Shown: positions 11,495 to 21,559, numbered from the stretch's first letter. The stretch: DNA of 64,000 nucleotides from Ferruginibacter sp. (GCA_025362235.1 JANYGZ010000016.1:203399-267398); one strand, 5' to 3'. Made by a program: numbers and translations. The notes: generated by a model from the letters alone, not told the origin.

Positions 11495-12412
11495 TTACCT
11501 GGTAAGCCAGCCATGGTTTTGCATCCAGTTTTTACACCGGGCCATCCATTGTTCATTTACATTTTTCAAATTCATTCCAAACCCATGGCCACCGCTTTCG
11601 TATAAATGCATTTCGGCCGGAACATGGTTCTTTATTAACGCTATGTAAAATGCAACACTATTCTGAGGTTTAACAACATTATCATCACTTGCATGCACTA
11701 AAAAAGTGGGTGGTGTATTGCTGGTTACCTGCAACTCATTTGAATATTCAGTAATTTTTTGTGGGGATGGATTTTTACCTAATAGATTATCTCTTGAACC
11801 GATGTGTCCAATACTGTCAGTAAAACTAATAACAGGATAAATCAACAGCATAAAATCGGGGCGCAAACTGGTATTATTAAAGTTTTCAATAACAGCCTTT
11901 TCAAAATGTGTTCCTTCTGTTGATGCCAAATGCCCTCCGGCAGAAAAACCCATTATACCGATTCTTGCCGGGTTAATATTCCATTGTTTGGCTCCTTCCC
12001 TTACTATTTTCATGGCCTGTTGCGCATCTTGCAGCGGGCCAATTTCAGGATTAACCATCGTTGCAATATTTGGAATACGGTATTTTACTACAAAGGCCGC
12101 CACGCCCATTTCCACAAACTTTTTTGCAATGTCTGCACCTTCGTGACCGGCTGCAACAATTCCGTATCCGCCACCAGGGCAGATGACTACTGCAGTACCG
12201 GTTGCCTTTTCTTTTGAAGGAAGATAGATACTAAGAGTGGGTATTGATACTTTACTAATAATTAATATCCCATCCGACGTCTCAGATTTTTCTTCATCTT
12301 TTGAAGGTTTGCTATTGGGTATACTCTCTTTATATAATGGTATAATTGTTTGCGACATTATTAATAATGGTGTAAAATAAAGAAGAGATATTAATGCCGC
12401 AATTTTTTTCAT
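11495..12412 (-). CDS. secreted alpha/beta hydrolase (acetyl-esterase-like)
   Basis: I place the start at the internal ATG giving MKKIAALISLLYFTPLLIMSQ, a proper signal peptide; the longer frame to 12439 adds nine odd residues. The mature part is an alpha/beta hydrolase with an oxyanion segment CPGGGYGIVAAGHEG, nucleophile motif GFSAGGHLAS, acid Asp in VHASDDNVV and catalytic His in GGHGFGM. This set is typical of carbohydrate acetyl esterases of the BD-FAE/Axe type. It lies between two sugar-oxidation genes on the same strand, so removal of acetyl or feruloyl groups from sugars is plausible. The substrate is unknown. Confidence 0.83.
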   Translation of the reverse strand: MKKIAALISLLYFTPLLIMSQTIIPLYKESIPNSKPSKDEEKSETSDGILIISKVSIPTLSIYLPSKEKATGTAVVICPGGGYGIVAAGHEGADIAKKFVEMGVAAFVVKYRIPNIATMVNPEIGPLQDAQQAMKIVREGAKQWNINPARIGIMGFSAGGHLASTEGTHFEKAVIENFNNTSLRPDFMLLIYPVISFTDSIGHIGSRDNLLGKNPSPQKITEYSNELQVTSNTPPTFLVHASDDNVVKPQNSVAFYIALIKNHVPAEMHLYESGGHGFGMNLKNVNEQWMARCKNWMQNHGWLTR

Positions 12413-12508
12413 AATAATGATAACCAATTTCAAAAACATAATTCATCAAGCAGAAGCTATCGCTTTGCCTTTAATAAATAAGCGTTGCTGTGCTTAAAAG
12501 CATCAATA

Positions 12509-13072
12509 CTATGTTGCCCAGGCCTTGTCGCCTTTTTTATATGGATATGCCCCATCATATCTGCCTGGTACCGCAATATAACGCAAAGCCTCAGTAGCAC
12601 CTGGTTTAGATGTAAAGAATCCGAATAAAGTTAACTGTTTCATCATAGTAAAGTAGTGAGCCGGGTCTTCTGGCTTTTTACTTTTCTGATAGTCCTTGGC
12701 TTCCTTATCAAGTGTTGTAAGCAAGGCGGTTCTTTGTTCCGGAGTAGCTTCTAAAAAAGATTTACCATTTGCTTTTTTGCAGGCTTCATCTAATTTACCG
12801 ATCCCGGCATGAAATATTACCTGGTCCTTATCTTCATAACAATCGTTTACCATTACTACCATAAACTCGCCAACCTTGGCGGCTTTGGCACCCGGCGTTT
12901 TTGTAGCTGGTAAAATTGTTTCTGCTACTTCATCCAAAAATGCGGTGTCTGCCTGGCTGAATTTTAGGCCGCCAACTTCTGGTCCGCTTTTACAGCTATT
13001 AAGTAATTCGCTGCCAATAAATACGCCGCCGGTTAATGCCGCAATCATTTTTAAGAGTTCTCTTCTTTCCAT
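12509..13072 (-). CDS. gluconate 2-dehydrogenase subunit 3 family protein (small subunit, Tat signal)
   Basis: A 187-residue protein whose N-terminus MERRELLKMIAALTGGVFIG carries a twin-arginine motif followed by a hydrophobic stretch and a Cys. The rest has the Gluconate_2-dh3 pattern (FSQADTAFLDEVAETILPATKTPGAKAAKVGEF). In known enzymes of this type the small subunit carries the only Tat signal and brings the FAD-containing large subunit across the membrane with it. It ends the pair: the GMC large-subunit gene starts upstream and ends 22 bases before this gene begins. The large subunit has no signal of its own, which fits the hitch-hiker model. Confidence 0.85.
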   Translation of the reverse strand: MERRELLKMIAALTGGVFIGSELLNSCKSGPEVGGLKFSQADTAFLDEVAETILPATKTPGAKAAKVGEFMVVMVNDCYEDKDQVIFHAGIGKLDEACKKANGKSFLEATPEQRTALLTTLDKEAKDYQKSKKPEDPAHYFTMMKQLTLFGFFTSKPGATEALRYIAVPGRYDGAYPYKKGDKAWAT

Positions 13073-13094
13073 ATTGATAGTTTTTATATGATTA

Positions 13095-14810
13095 TTATAT
13101 ATTTCCTTTTTTCAATTCGCTTACTGCATGGTCTGCTGCCCTTGCAGTAAATGCCATATAAGTTAGGGATGGATTTACACAAGCGGCTGAAGTCATAAAT
13201 GAACCATCTGTTATAAAAATATTGGGAGCATCCCACATTTGATTAAAACTGTTGAGTACAGATGTTTTTGAATCTTTACCCATACGTGCCGAACCCATTT
13301 CATGAATACCTCTTCCTAAAGTTCCGTCGCCATCCCGTCCTTTTACATTTTTTACACCTGCGGCTTCCAGCATTTCAATGGCATCAGCAAGCATGTCTTT
13401 ACGCATCTTTTTTTCGTTCTCTTTATATTCAATATCCATCGATAAAACATTCAATCCCCATTTATCTTTTTTTGTTTTATCAAGGGTAACAAAGTTTTCA
13501 TGGTAAGGGAGCGTTTCTCCAAAACCACCAATATTCATTGTCCATGAACCTGGCTCTGACAAAGCTTCTTTTAAACCAACACCAATAGATATTTCTTCTG
13601 CTGAACGGCTATACCCTTGCCTGGTACCACCCCCCTGGTAACCATAGCCACGCAGGTAATCGCGTTTGTCGCCAAATAAATTCTGGTATCTTGGAATATA
13701 AATACCATTTGCCCTGCGGCCAAATATATATTTATCTTCATAACCTTCTACCTCCCCGCCGGCACCAACACCAAGGTGATGATCCATTATGTTATGTCCT
13801 AATTCTCCGCTGCTGCTTCCCAGTCCTCCCTGCCAAACATCTGTGGCAGAATTCATAAGTATCCATGCACTGTTTAAAGTAGATGCATTTAAAAAAATTA
13901 TTTTGGCGTTGTATGTGTATGTTTTATTATTCTCACCATCCAGCACTTCAACGCCCGTTGCTCTCTTTTTATCTTTATCGTATAAAATTTTTGTAACAAT
14001 GCTCCATGGGCGCACAGTAAGGTTTCCTGTTTTTTTGGCTGCGGGAAGTGTAGAAGACTGGGTGCTGAAATAAGCCCCAAAAGGGCAACCCAGCCAGCAT
14101 TTATTTCTATACTGGCAATTGGTTCTTTCCTGTATAGGTTCGGTTATATTAGCAGTACGGCCAATAATTATTGATCTGCTGCCTTTATAATGTTCTTTAA
14201 TTCTTGCAGCTACATCTTTTTCTACAATAGTCATTTCCATTGCCGGCATAAACTGTCCATCGGGTAATTGTGCAAGGCCATCTCTTGATCCGCTGATGCC
14301 GGCAAATTTTTCAACATAATCGTACCACGGAGCAATGTCTTTATATCTTACCGGCCAATCTATAGCAACACCATCTTTAAGATTTGCCTCAAAATCAAAA
14401 TCACTCCATCTATAACTTTGCCTGCCCCACATTAATGAACGGCCACCCATATGGTAACCACGGAACCAGTCAAAACGCTTTACTTCGGTGTAGGGAGAAT
14501 CTTTATCACTTGCCCAATAATCAAGATTGGTTTCATTTAAAGGATAGTCCCTTTTCAATACAGGATATTCTTTTATCATTTCCTGCGTACGTCTTCCCCT
14601 GTGCGGATAATCCCATGCTTCCTTATTGGCATTTACATAATCTTTTATATGCTCAATATCACGGCCCCGTTCAAGCATTAAAACTTTTAATCCTTTTTCA
14701 GTTAATTCTTTTGCAGCCCAGCCACCGCTGATGCCCGAACCAACTACAATGGCATCATAGGTATTTTGAGTAACTGCTTTGTTGTTTACTTTTGTTGAAT
14801 CCTGCGGCAT
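13095..14810 (-). CDS. GMC family oxidoreductase, large subunit (glucoside 3-dehydrogenase type)
   Basis: A 571-residue FAD enzyme. The dinucleotide motif YDAIVVGSGISGGWAAKELTEKG lies at about residues 18-40. Other family landmarks are MGGRSLMWGRQSYRWS, the cysteine-containing CQYRNKCWLGCPFGAYFSTQ segment, and the C-terminal substrate motif GIHEMGSARMG with NPSLTYMAFTARAADHA. This type forms a complex with a Gluconate_2-dh3 subunit, encoded 22 bases downstream, and passes electrons to a cytochrome c. Oxidation of the C3 hydroxyl of glucosides is the best-known activity for this architecture together with DUF1080 and Gfo/Idh/MocA neighbours. A gluconate or sorbitol dehydrogenase role is the alternative. 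Confidence 0.83.
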   Translation of the reverse strand: MPQDSTKVNNKAVTQNTYDAIVVGSGISGGWAAKELTEKGLKVLMLERGRDIEHIKDYVNANKEAWDYPHRGRRTQEMIKEYPVLKRDYPLNETNLDYWASDKDSPYTEVKRFDWFRGYHMGGRSLMWGRQSYRWSDFDFEANLKDGVAIDWPVRYKDIAPWYDYVEKFAGISGSRDGLAQLPDGQFMPAMEMTIVEKDVAARIKEHYKGSRSIIIGRTANITEPIQERTNCQYRNKCWLGCPFGAYFSTQSSTLPAAKKTGNLTVRPWSIVTKILYDKDKKRATGVEVLDGENNKTYTYNAKIIFLNASTLNSAWILMNSATDVWQGGLGSSSGELGHNIMDHHLGVGAGGEVEGYEDKYIFGRRANGIYIPRYQNLFGDKRDYLRGYGYQGGGTRQGYSRSAEEISIGVGLKEALSEPGSWTMNIGGFGETLPYHENFVTLDKTKKDKWGLNVLSMDIEYKENEKKMRKDMLADAIEMLEAAGVKNVKGRDGDGTLGRGIHEMGSARMGKDSKTSVLNSFNQMWDAPNIFITDGSFMTSAACVNPSLTYMAFTARAADHAVSELKKGNI

Positions 14811-14913
14811 TTGTTTAATTTTTTTATTACACTGATTTTTACTGATTTAACTAATTACTTCTTACCCCGTAACACTTATGACGTTAAACTTATCACTCAT
14901 GATTTATAAATCA

Positions 14914-16593
14914 TTACAGGTTCATTTTCTTTAATTCACTTACTGCATGATCGGCTGCTCTTGCTGTAAAAGCCATATAACCCAATGAAGGATTGTGGCA
15001 AGCTGCCGATACCATAAAAGAACCATCAGTAACAAAAACATTGGGAGCATCCCATATTTGATTGAAAGAATTTAATACGGATGTTTTAGGATCCCGGCCC
15101 ATACGTGCAGAACCCATTTCGTGTATGCCCCTTCCTAATGTGCCGTCGCCCATATATCCTTGTACATTTTTAACCCCTGCGATAGTAAGCATTTCTTCGG
15201 CATCTTTCTGCATATCTATTCTCATTTTTTTCTCATTCTCTTTGTATTCAATATCCATTGATAAAACATTCAATCCCCATTTATCTTTTTTTGTCTTGTC
15301 AAGGGTTACTTTATTTTCATGATAAGGCAATGTTTCTCCAAAGCCACCCATACCCATGGACCATGAACCAGGTTCGGACAACGCCTCTTTAAAAGTTCCG
15401 CCAATAGTTAATTCAGGAATATTCCTGCTCCAGCTTTCCCTGTCTGCCCCACCCTGGTAACCAAAGCCACGCAGGTAATCACGTTTATCGCCAAATAAAT
15501 TACGGTAGCGGGCAATATAAACACCATTGGCACGGCGGCCATAAGTATATTTATCTTCAAACCCTTCTACAATTCCACTTGCTCCAACACCCAAATGATG
15601 GTCCATAATATTATGTCCTAATTCACCACTGCTGCTTCCCAAACCACCTTCCCAAACATCAGTAGCCGAATTCATCAACACCCATGCACTGTTTAAGGTA
15701 GATGCATTAAGAAAAATTATTTTCGCATTGTATACATACGTCTTATTATCCTCTGCATCCAGTATCTCAACTCCTGTGGCTCTTTTTTTTTCTTTATCGT
15801 ATAAAATTTTTGTAACAATGCTCCATGGGCGCACAGTAAGATTACCAGTTGCCGTGGCTGCTGGTAAGGTAGAAGATTGTGTGCTAAAATATGCACCAAA
15901 CGGGCAACCCAGCCAGCATTTATTCCTGTACTGGCAGTTGGTTCTTCCAGGTAATGCCTCGGTTATATTAGCAGTACGACCAATGATCATTCTTCTGTAA
16001 CTGTTGTAATGGGTGTTCATTCTTGCAGCTACATCTTTTTCAACAATATTCATATCCATGGCCGGCATATATTGTCCGTCGGGCAATTGAGGCAAGCCGT
16101 CTCTTGATCCGCTGATGCCTGCAAATTTTTCAACATAATCATACCATGGTGCAATATCTTTATATCTAACGGGCCAATCTATTGCAATCCCCTCTTTTAG
16201 ATTTGCTTCAAAATCAAAATCGCTCAAACGATAACTTTGCCTGCCCCACATTAGTGATCTTCCGCCCACATGATATCCCCTGAACCAGTCAAAACGTTTT
16301 ACCTCAGTATATGGGCTGTCTATATCACTTGCCCAATAATCAAGATTGGTTTCATTTAAAGGATAATCCCTTTTTAAAACCGGGTAATCTTTTATCATTT
16401 GTTGTGTACGCTCGCCGCGATGCGGATAATCCCATGCTTCCTTAGTGGCATTTACATAATCTTTTACATGCACAATATCACGCCCACGTTCAAGCATAAG
16501 CACTTTTAACCCTTTTTCAGTAAGCTCCTTCGCAGCCCACCCGCCACTTATTCCTGAGCCCACCACAATTGCATCGTATGTATTGTCTGGCAT
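14914..16593 (-). CDS. GMC family oxidoreductase, tandem paralogue
   Basis: A 559-residue FAD enzyme nearly collinear with the upstream-encoded partner at 13095-14810; long blocks are identical, including the FAD site, the CQYRNKCWLGCPFGAYF segment and GIHEMGSARMG. It differs mainly around residues 175-200 and 390-420 and lacks the extra ten or so N-terminal residues. No separate small-subunit gene lies beside it, so it may share the one at 12509-13072 or use another copy elsewhere. The pair is a clear tandem duplication separated by about 100 bases. Divergence in the mid-protein blocks suggests different sugar specificity, but that is inference. Confidence 0.83.
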   Translation of the reverse strand: MPDNTYDAIVVGSGISGGWAAKELTEKGLKVLMLERGRDIVHVKDYVNATKEAWDYPHRGERTQQMIKDYPVLKRDYPLNETNLDYWASDIDSPYTEVKRFDWFRGYHVGGRSLMWGRQSYRLSDFDFEANLKEGIAIDWPVRYKDIAPWYDYVEKFAGISGSRDGLPQLPDGQYMPAMDMNIVEKDVAARMNTHYNSYRRMIIGRTANITEALPGRTNCQYRNKCWLGCPFGAYFSTQSSTLPAATATGNLTVRPWSIVTKILYDKEKKRATGVEILDAEDNKTYVYNAKIIFLNASTLNSAWVLMNSATDVWEGGLGSSSGELGHNIMDHHLGVGASGIVEGFEDKYTYGRRANGVYIARYRNLFGDKRDYLRGFGYQGGADRESWSRNIPELTIGGTFKEALSEPGSWSMGMGGFGETLPYHENKVTLDKTKKDKWGLNVLSMDIEYKENEKKMRIDMQKDAEEMLTIAGVKNVQGYMGDGTLGRGIHEMGSARMGRDPKTSVLNSFNQIWDAPNVFVTDGSFMVSAACHNPSLGYMAFTARAADHAVSELKKMNL

Positions 16594-16680
16594 AAAAATA
16601 TTTTAATGTTATTGAATTGTTTACAATTATAAGCTCGTTGCTGCAAGAGGTATTTTAAAAATTATATTTAATAATTATGT

Positions 16681-17586
16681 TTATACATCACAAATAATAA
16701 CTGCATTTTTTAAGGCCGCCAGTTTGCTTTTATTGTCTTTACCTGTTGGTATAAATTCCTGTGCTACGTATCCTTTATAACCAGTGGCTATAATTGCCTT
16801 CATAATTGCAGGATAATATAATTCCTGTGTTTCATCAATTTCGTGGCGCCCCGGAACCCCGCCTGTATGGTAATGGCCAAAATATTGGTGGTTATCCTGT
16901 ATGGTACGTATTACATCTCCCTCATCAATCTGCATATGGTAAATATCATACAGCAATTTAAAATTTTGGGAACCTAACCTTTTGCATAATTCAACACCCC
17001 AGGTAGTTTTATCGCACATATAATCTTTATGATCTACTTTACTGTTTAGTAATTCCATGTGTACAGTAATACCATTTTTTTCTGCCAGCGATACTATTGG
17101 CTTAAGGCCTTCTACACAGTTTTTAAGCCCTGTTTCGTCATCCATACCTCTGCGGCTTCCGCTAAAACAAATTACATCTTTATACCCCGCTTTCACCATC
17201 AGGGGAATAACAGCTGTATAGTCTTTAATCAATTGTTCATGAAAGGTTTTAGTATTAAACCCATCGGTTAAACTAACATTACCCCCGTGATAACACATAG
17301 AACTGTACAGATTATATTTCTGTAACATAGACCAGTCTTTTGGAGCAATTAAATCAATAGCACTGAATCCTATTTCCTTAACTGCAATACATAACTCCTC
17401 CAGTGGTACAGAACCGTAACACCATTGGCAAACCGAGTGATTGATATTGTTTTTTAATTCCAATTTAGTTTTTTTTGAATTTTCAGGTGTATCAAAAGAT
17501 GATAGGATAGAGGTAGATCCAAGTGCAGCGGAACCACCAATCAGCATATTCTTTATAGCATTTCGCCTGTTTTGATTATCGGGCAT
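16681..17586 (-). CDS. hydroxypyruvate-isomerase-like TIM barrel, Tat-exported
   Basis: A 301-residue TIM barrel with a twin-arginine-like start (NRRNAIKNMLIGGSAALGS) and an Ala/Gly-rich hydrophobic core, so probably periplasmic. The body resembles hydroxypyruvate isomerase: HSVCQWCYGSVPLEEL, CFSGSRRGMDDE, VHMELLNSKVDHKDYMCD, LLYDIYHMQIDEGD, HYHTGGVPGRHEIDETQELYY and YKGYVAQEF. The metal ligands Glu, Asp, His and Glu of the family are present in these segments. Despite the name, members beside GMC and DUF1080 genes probably act on keto sugars. It lies between the second GMC gene and the MFS porter gene. Confidence 0.82.
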   Translation of the reverse strand: MPDNQNRRNAIKNMLIGGSAALGSTSILSSFDTPENSKKTKLELKNNINHSVCQWCYGSVPLEELCIAVKEIGFSAIDLIAPKDWSMLQKYNLYSSMCYHGGNVSLTDGFNTKTFHEQLIKDYTAVIPLMVKAGYKDVICFSGSRRGMDDETGLKNCVEGLKPIVSLAEKNGITVHMELLNSKVDHKDYMCDKTTWGVELCKRLGSQNFKLLYDIYHMQIDEGDVIRTIQDNHQYFGHYHTGGVPGRHEIDETQELYYPAIMKAIIATGYKGYVAQEFIPTGKDNKSKLAALKNAVIICDV

Positions 17587-17597
17587 AATATAAAATT

Positions 17598-18929
17598 TTA
17601 ATTGATTGAATTAGAAAATGACAGTGCCTGTGCCTGCTTTTTTGACCTCATATAAAAAAATAAACCAGCAAAAGCGGCAATTAAAAAGATAGGTATCAGA
17701 AGAGTAGCATTGATAATTTCCGGACCGGCTAATTTTTTTGCTTCATTGAGCACACTCACCATTGCCGGTGTTGCAGCTGGGTCAGAATAAGCCGAAACCG
17801 TTGCACCTGCCGGTAACTTAGCTCCAAGTATCTTGTCATAATATCCGCCCATAAATATACCATAAAACGCTACTGCTAACATACCTCCGCCACCAACCAG
17901 GTTCATCCCCACGGCGCCGGTTTTTGGCAGGTTTTCAGAAACAAATCCCAGCATTGTTGGCCAAAAATAACAAACGCCTATTCCAAATACAAATGCGCCT
18001 ACAAACAACATATTACCCGTTGTATGTCCCAGCATATATAAACCCAACGTAGCAAAAATGGCTGAAAATAACAACACGCCGGTAGGAGAAAATTTATGCA
18101 CCACAGGACCTGCAAAAGCGCGGCCAACAACCATTACGCCTGTTTCAAGCGTTAACAATAATAAGGCATTGTCATTTACATTTTTTAACAGTACATCAAT
18201 CCACTGACCAGTAAATAATTCCGTAATGGCAGTACCCCACATCAGGATGAAAATGATAAAAAACATCGGAGTAAACAAAGCCGTGTACATTTCTGCAGTA
18301 GATACGCCACTTGAAACCCTTTCTGTAACAGGGAATTCTAGTTTACTAAACAGGTATCCATAAATAAAGGTGGGGATAAGCATTACTGCTACCAGTATTT
18401 TCCAGTTTTCTGTGTATAAGGTATCTGGAATATGTACACCAAAAAAATGTACTATAAGGGTACCAATTACAATTCCGCCGGGAAACCATAGATGAAAGTA
18501 ATTAAGACGGACTGTTTTATTTTCAGGATAAAGGCTTGCTACTAGCGGGTTACAGGCGGCTTCCACCGTTCCGTTACCTAAGCCTATCAATAGAGTGGAA
18601 ATAAAAAGAGACCAGAAACCGGTAGCGAAAATAGTCAACACGATGCCAAACAGATGAAATACAGCAGCAGCCACCAATAATTTTTTCATCCCAATAACAT
18701 CTACTACCATACCGCCAATAATAATTGCAATCGGAAAGCCCCAGAAAGCCGTACTCGTAATGATACCCGCCTGCTCCTGGGAGAGGCCGAAATTATGTTT
18801 CCAGGTATCCAGTAAACCAGCACGAATACCAAAAGAAAGTGAGGTTACTAATAAAGCCATACAACTGGCTACAAAAAGTTTATTCCGTTGAATATTGGCA
18901 GACATAATCGTTGAAGTTTTTTTAAGCAA
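17598..18929 (-). CDS. MFS transporter, FucP/sugar-proton symporter-like
   Basis: A 443-residue polytopic protein with about twelve hydrophobic segments. The first helices contain SLSFGIRAGLLDTWKHNFGLSQEQAGIITSTAFWGFPIAIIIGG, typical of the sugar/nucleoside branch of the major facilitator family. The loop GLGNGTVEAACNPLVASLYP is close to that of FucP-like symporters. The start could be residue 1 or Met9. The gene is the first of the minus-strand sugar cluster and is divergent from the Gfo/Idh/MocA gene at 19244, with a 314-base gap that probably contains both promoters. It likely imports the sugar or keto sugar released in the periplasm. Confidence 0.82.
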   Translation of the reverse strand: MLKKTSTIMSANIQRNKLFVASCMALLVTSLSFGIRAGLLDTWKHNFGLSQEQAGIITSTAFWGFPIAIIIGGMVVDVIGMKKLLVAAAVFHLFGIVLTIFATGFWSLFISTLLIGLGNGTVEAACNPLVASLYPENKTVRLNYFHLWFPGGIVIGTLIVHFFGVHIPDTLYTENWKILVAVMLIPTFIYGYLFSKLEFPVTERVSSGVSTAEMYTALFTPMFFIIFILMWGTAITELFTGQWIDVLLKNVNDNALLLLTLETGVMVVGRAFAGPVVHKFSPTGVLLFSAIFATLGLYMLGHTTGNMLFVGAFVFGIGVCYFWPTMLGFVSENLPKTGAVGMNLVGGGGMLAVAFYGIFMGGYYDKILGAKLPAGATVSAYSDPAATPAMVSVLNEAKKLAGPEIINATLLIPIFLIAAFAGLFFYMRSKKQAQALSFSNSIN

Positions 18930-19243
18930 TGAAGTAACAAGGTAAGTATTTATGCAAATAAAACATCGAATCTATAATAAAAATATATCAACAACACGGA
19001 TTATCGTTTTTTTCTAAAATTATTAGTGGTTTATAAAAAAATTACTTATTTTTTTCGGTTGGAAGAATATTATTTTTAATTTGCCGGTTTAGGCATCTGT
19101 TAAAATAAAAATGATAATTTTAGCATCCTGAATAAACGGGATGCGAAATGCTGTATGGAAAAACATCAACATCTTTATAGCTTGTCGAACCTGTTTCATC
19201 AAAAATTGCTGTTTAAAATTCAACCACTTTTAATAATAATTAT
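18930..19243. promoter_or_regulatory. divergent intergenic region between the MFS and Gfo/Idh/MocA genes
   Basis: A 314-base gap between divergent genes that head the two arms of the sugar cluster. It is AT-rich and must carry promoters for both directions. I found no exact TAnnTTTG element and no palindromic operator I would trust. Confidence 0.4.
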
Positions 19244-20407
19244 ATGAACAGAAAGTTACGGATGGGTATGATCGGCGGCGGCACAGATGCCTTTATTGGT
19301 GCTATTCACCGCCTTGCGTCAAATATGGATGGATTGATAGAACTGGCTGCCGGTGCCTTAAGTATTAACCCCGACATTGCCCGAAAATCGGGCGAAATGC
19401 TTTTTTTGCCAAAGGAACGCACTTATCTTACGTACGACGAACTGATAACAAAAGAAAGCCAGTTGCCCGCTGATAAAAGAATTGATTTTGTAACCATTGT
19501 TACACCAAACTTTGCTCACTTTGCACCGGCAATGATGGCGATGGATAATGGTTTTCATGTGGTGGTAGAAAAGCCAATCGGCTTTACTTTAACTGAAGCA
19601 AAACAATTAAAAGCCAAGGTAGAAGAAACCGGGCTGATACTTTGTTTAACACATACCTACTCTGGTTACCCAATGGTAAAACAGGCAAGGGCCATGTGTG
19701 CAGAAGGAGTATTGGGTAAAATAAGAAAAATATGGGTGGAATACCCGCAGGGTTGGCTGAGTAAATTAAGTGAACGGGAAGGCAATGCCCAGGCAGCGTG
19801 GAGAACGGACCCTACAAAAAGTGGCAAAAGCGGTGCCATGGGTGATATTGGTACGCATGCCGCCCACCTTGCAGAATATGTTACTGGCTTACAGATAACT
19901 CAAATGTGTGCTGCTTTAAATATTTTGGTTGATGGCAGGGCATTGGATGATGATGGAAACGTATTGTTGAAATTTAATAACGGTGCAGCAGGTGTTTTAA
20001 TGGCTTCGCAGGTAGCAGCAGGTGAGGAGAATGCATTAAGAATAAGGGTTTATGGTGAAAAGGGTGGTATTGAATGGGCACAGCATGAACCCAATACCCT
20101 GTTGGTAAAATGGCTTGATCAGCCGGCGCAAATTTTAAGAGCAGGAGCTAACTATCCGGGTTTATCAAGTTTTGCAAAAAACAGTTGCCGTACACCAGGC
20201 GGACATCCGGAAGGTTACCTGGAAGCCTTTGCAAATATCTATAGAAATTTTGCGCAAACATTATCAGCCAGGATTGATGGTACTGTTCCTTCAAAAGAAG
20301 CACTTGATTTTCCTTCGGTAGAAGATGGAATAAGGGGCATGGCATTTATTGATAATGTGGTAGCCAGCAGCCAGAGTGATAAAAAATGGTTTGATCATAC
20401 GGTGTAA
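19244..20407 (+). CDS. Gfo/Idh/MocA family oxidoreductase
   Basis: A 387-residue NAD(P)-dependent sugar dehydrogenase. The Rossmann motif is LRMGMIGGGTDAFIGAIHR at the N-terminus; VVEKPIGFTLTEAKQL carries the family EKP motif near residue 105; the conserved GDIGTHAAHLAEYVTG includes the catalytic His and the usual Asp. No signal peptide is present, so it acts in the cytosol. In the related thu and Bacteroides pathways an enzyme of this family interconverts a 3-hydroxyl and a 3-keto sugar. It starts a plus-strand operon with a TIM barrel 54 bases downstream. Scyllo-inositol or another cyclitol substrate is possible. Confidence 0.87.
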   Translation: MNRKLRMGMIGGGTDAFIGAIHRLASNMDGLIELAAGALSINPDIARKSGEMLFLPKERTYLTYDELITKESQLPADKRIDFVTIVTPNFAHFAPAMMAMDNGFHVVVEKPIGFTLTEAKQLKAKVEETGLILCLTHTYSGYPMVKQARAMCAEGVLGKIRKIWVEYPQGWLSKLSEREGNAQAAWRTDPTKSGKSGAMGDIGTHAAHLAEYVTGLQITQMCAALNILVDGRALDDDGNVLLKFNNGAAGVLMASQVAAGEENALRIRVYGEKGGIEWAQHEPNTLLVKWLDQPAQILRAGANYPGLSSFAKNSCRTPGGHPEGYLEAFANIYRNFAQTLSARIDGTVPSKEALDFPSVEDGIRGMAFIDNVVASSQSDKKWFDHTV

Positions 20408-20461
20408 TAATTAAAAGGTCTTAATCCAGTTAAAAAAATATAAACCAATTACATATCAATT

Positions 20462-21517
20462 ATGACAACAGTAAAAGGGCCCGGAATTTTTCTTGCGCAA
20501 TTTATGGGAGATACAGCTCCTTTCAATACGTTAGAAAGTATTTGTAAATGGGCCAAAAGTATCGGGTTTGAAGGAGTACAAATTCCCAGCTGGGATAGCC
20601 GCCTGATAGACCTGCAAAAAGCTGCCGAAAGCAAAACTTATTGCGATGAATTAAAAGGAATAGTAAACAGTTGCGGATTGGAAATAACTGAACTGTCTAC
20701 CCATTTGCAGGGACAACTTGTAGCAGTAAACCCAGCATACGATGCTTTGTTTGATGGCTTTGCTCCTGAAGCTTTTCGTAATAACCCTAAGGCACGAACT
20801 GAATGGGCTGTACAGCAATTAAAGTATGCCGCTATAGCATCAAAAAACTTAGGATTGAATGCACATGCCACTTTTAGTGGCGCTTTATTATGGCATACTG
20901 TTTACCCATGGCCCCAAAGACCCGCAGGTTTGGTAGAAACAGGTTTTACTGAATTGGCAAAAAGGTGGCTGCCAATATTGAATCATTTCGACGAGCAGGG
21001 GGTTGATCTTTGTTATGAAATTCATCCCGGCGAAGACCTTCATGATGGAGTTAGTTACGAAATGTTTCTTGAAAAAGTAAATAACCATTCAAGGGCCTGT
21101 TTACTGTACGATCCTTCGCATTTTGTATTGCAATGTCTCAACTACCTTACATACATAGACTATTACCATGAACGTATTAAAATGTTTCATGTTAAAGATG
21201 CTGAATTTAACCCAACAGGTAAACAGGGTGTGTATGGCGGTTATCAAAACTGGATAGACCGTGCAGGGCGTTTTCGTTCGCTGGGTGACGGACAGGTTGA
21301 TTTTAAGGGTATCTTTAGTAAGCTTGCTGCCTATAATTATAAAGGCTGGGCAGTAATGGAATGGGAATGTGCCATCAAACATCCGGAAGATGGCGCCAAA
21401 GAAGGATCTGTATTTATTAAAGACCATATCATCCGTGTAACGGAAAAAGCTTTCGATGATTTTGCGGGTACGGGAAGCGACGAAAAATTTAACCGCACTA
21501 TTTTAGGATTAGATTAG
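20462..21517 (+). CDS. cytosolic sugar phosphate isomerase/epimerase family TIM barrel
   Basis: A 351-residue xylose-isomerase-like barrel without a signal peptide. Metal-site segments include LCYEIHPGEDLHDG, LLYDPSHFVLQ, FHVKDAEFNPTGKQG and VMEWECAI. The family is large and includes keto-sugar epimerases and inosose dehydratase-like enzymes. It follows the Gfo/Idh/MocA gene by 54 bases and precedes the cytochrome gene by 42, so all are probably in one transcript. Its partner relation to the dehydrogenase is a common pairing in Bacteroidota and suggests they act on the same keto sugar. Confidence 0.84.
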   Translation: MTTVKGPGIFLAQFMGDTAPFNTLESICKWAKSIGFEGVQIPSWDSRLIDLQKAAESKTYCDELKGIVNSCGLEITELSTHLQGQLVAVNPAYDALFDGFAPEAFRNNPKARTEWAVQQLKYAAIASKNLGLNAHATFSGALLWHTVYPWPQRPAGLVETGFTELAKRWLPILNHFDEQGVDLCYEIHPGEDLHDGVSYEMFLEKVNNHSRACLLYDPSHFVLQCLNYLTYIDYYHERIKMFHVKDAEFNPTGKQGVYGGYQNWIDRAGRFRSLGDGQVDFKGIFSKLAAYNYKGWAVMEWECAIKHPEDGAKEGSVFIKDHIIRVTEKAFDDFAGTGSDEKFNRTILGLD

Positions 21518-21559
21518 TAATTTTATTAACCATAATTTTAATTAAAAAACATAACTGAC

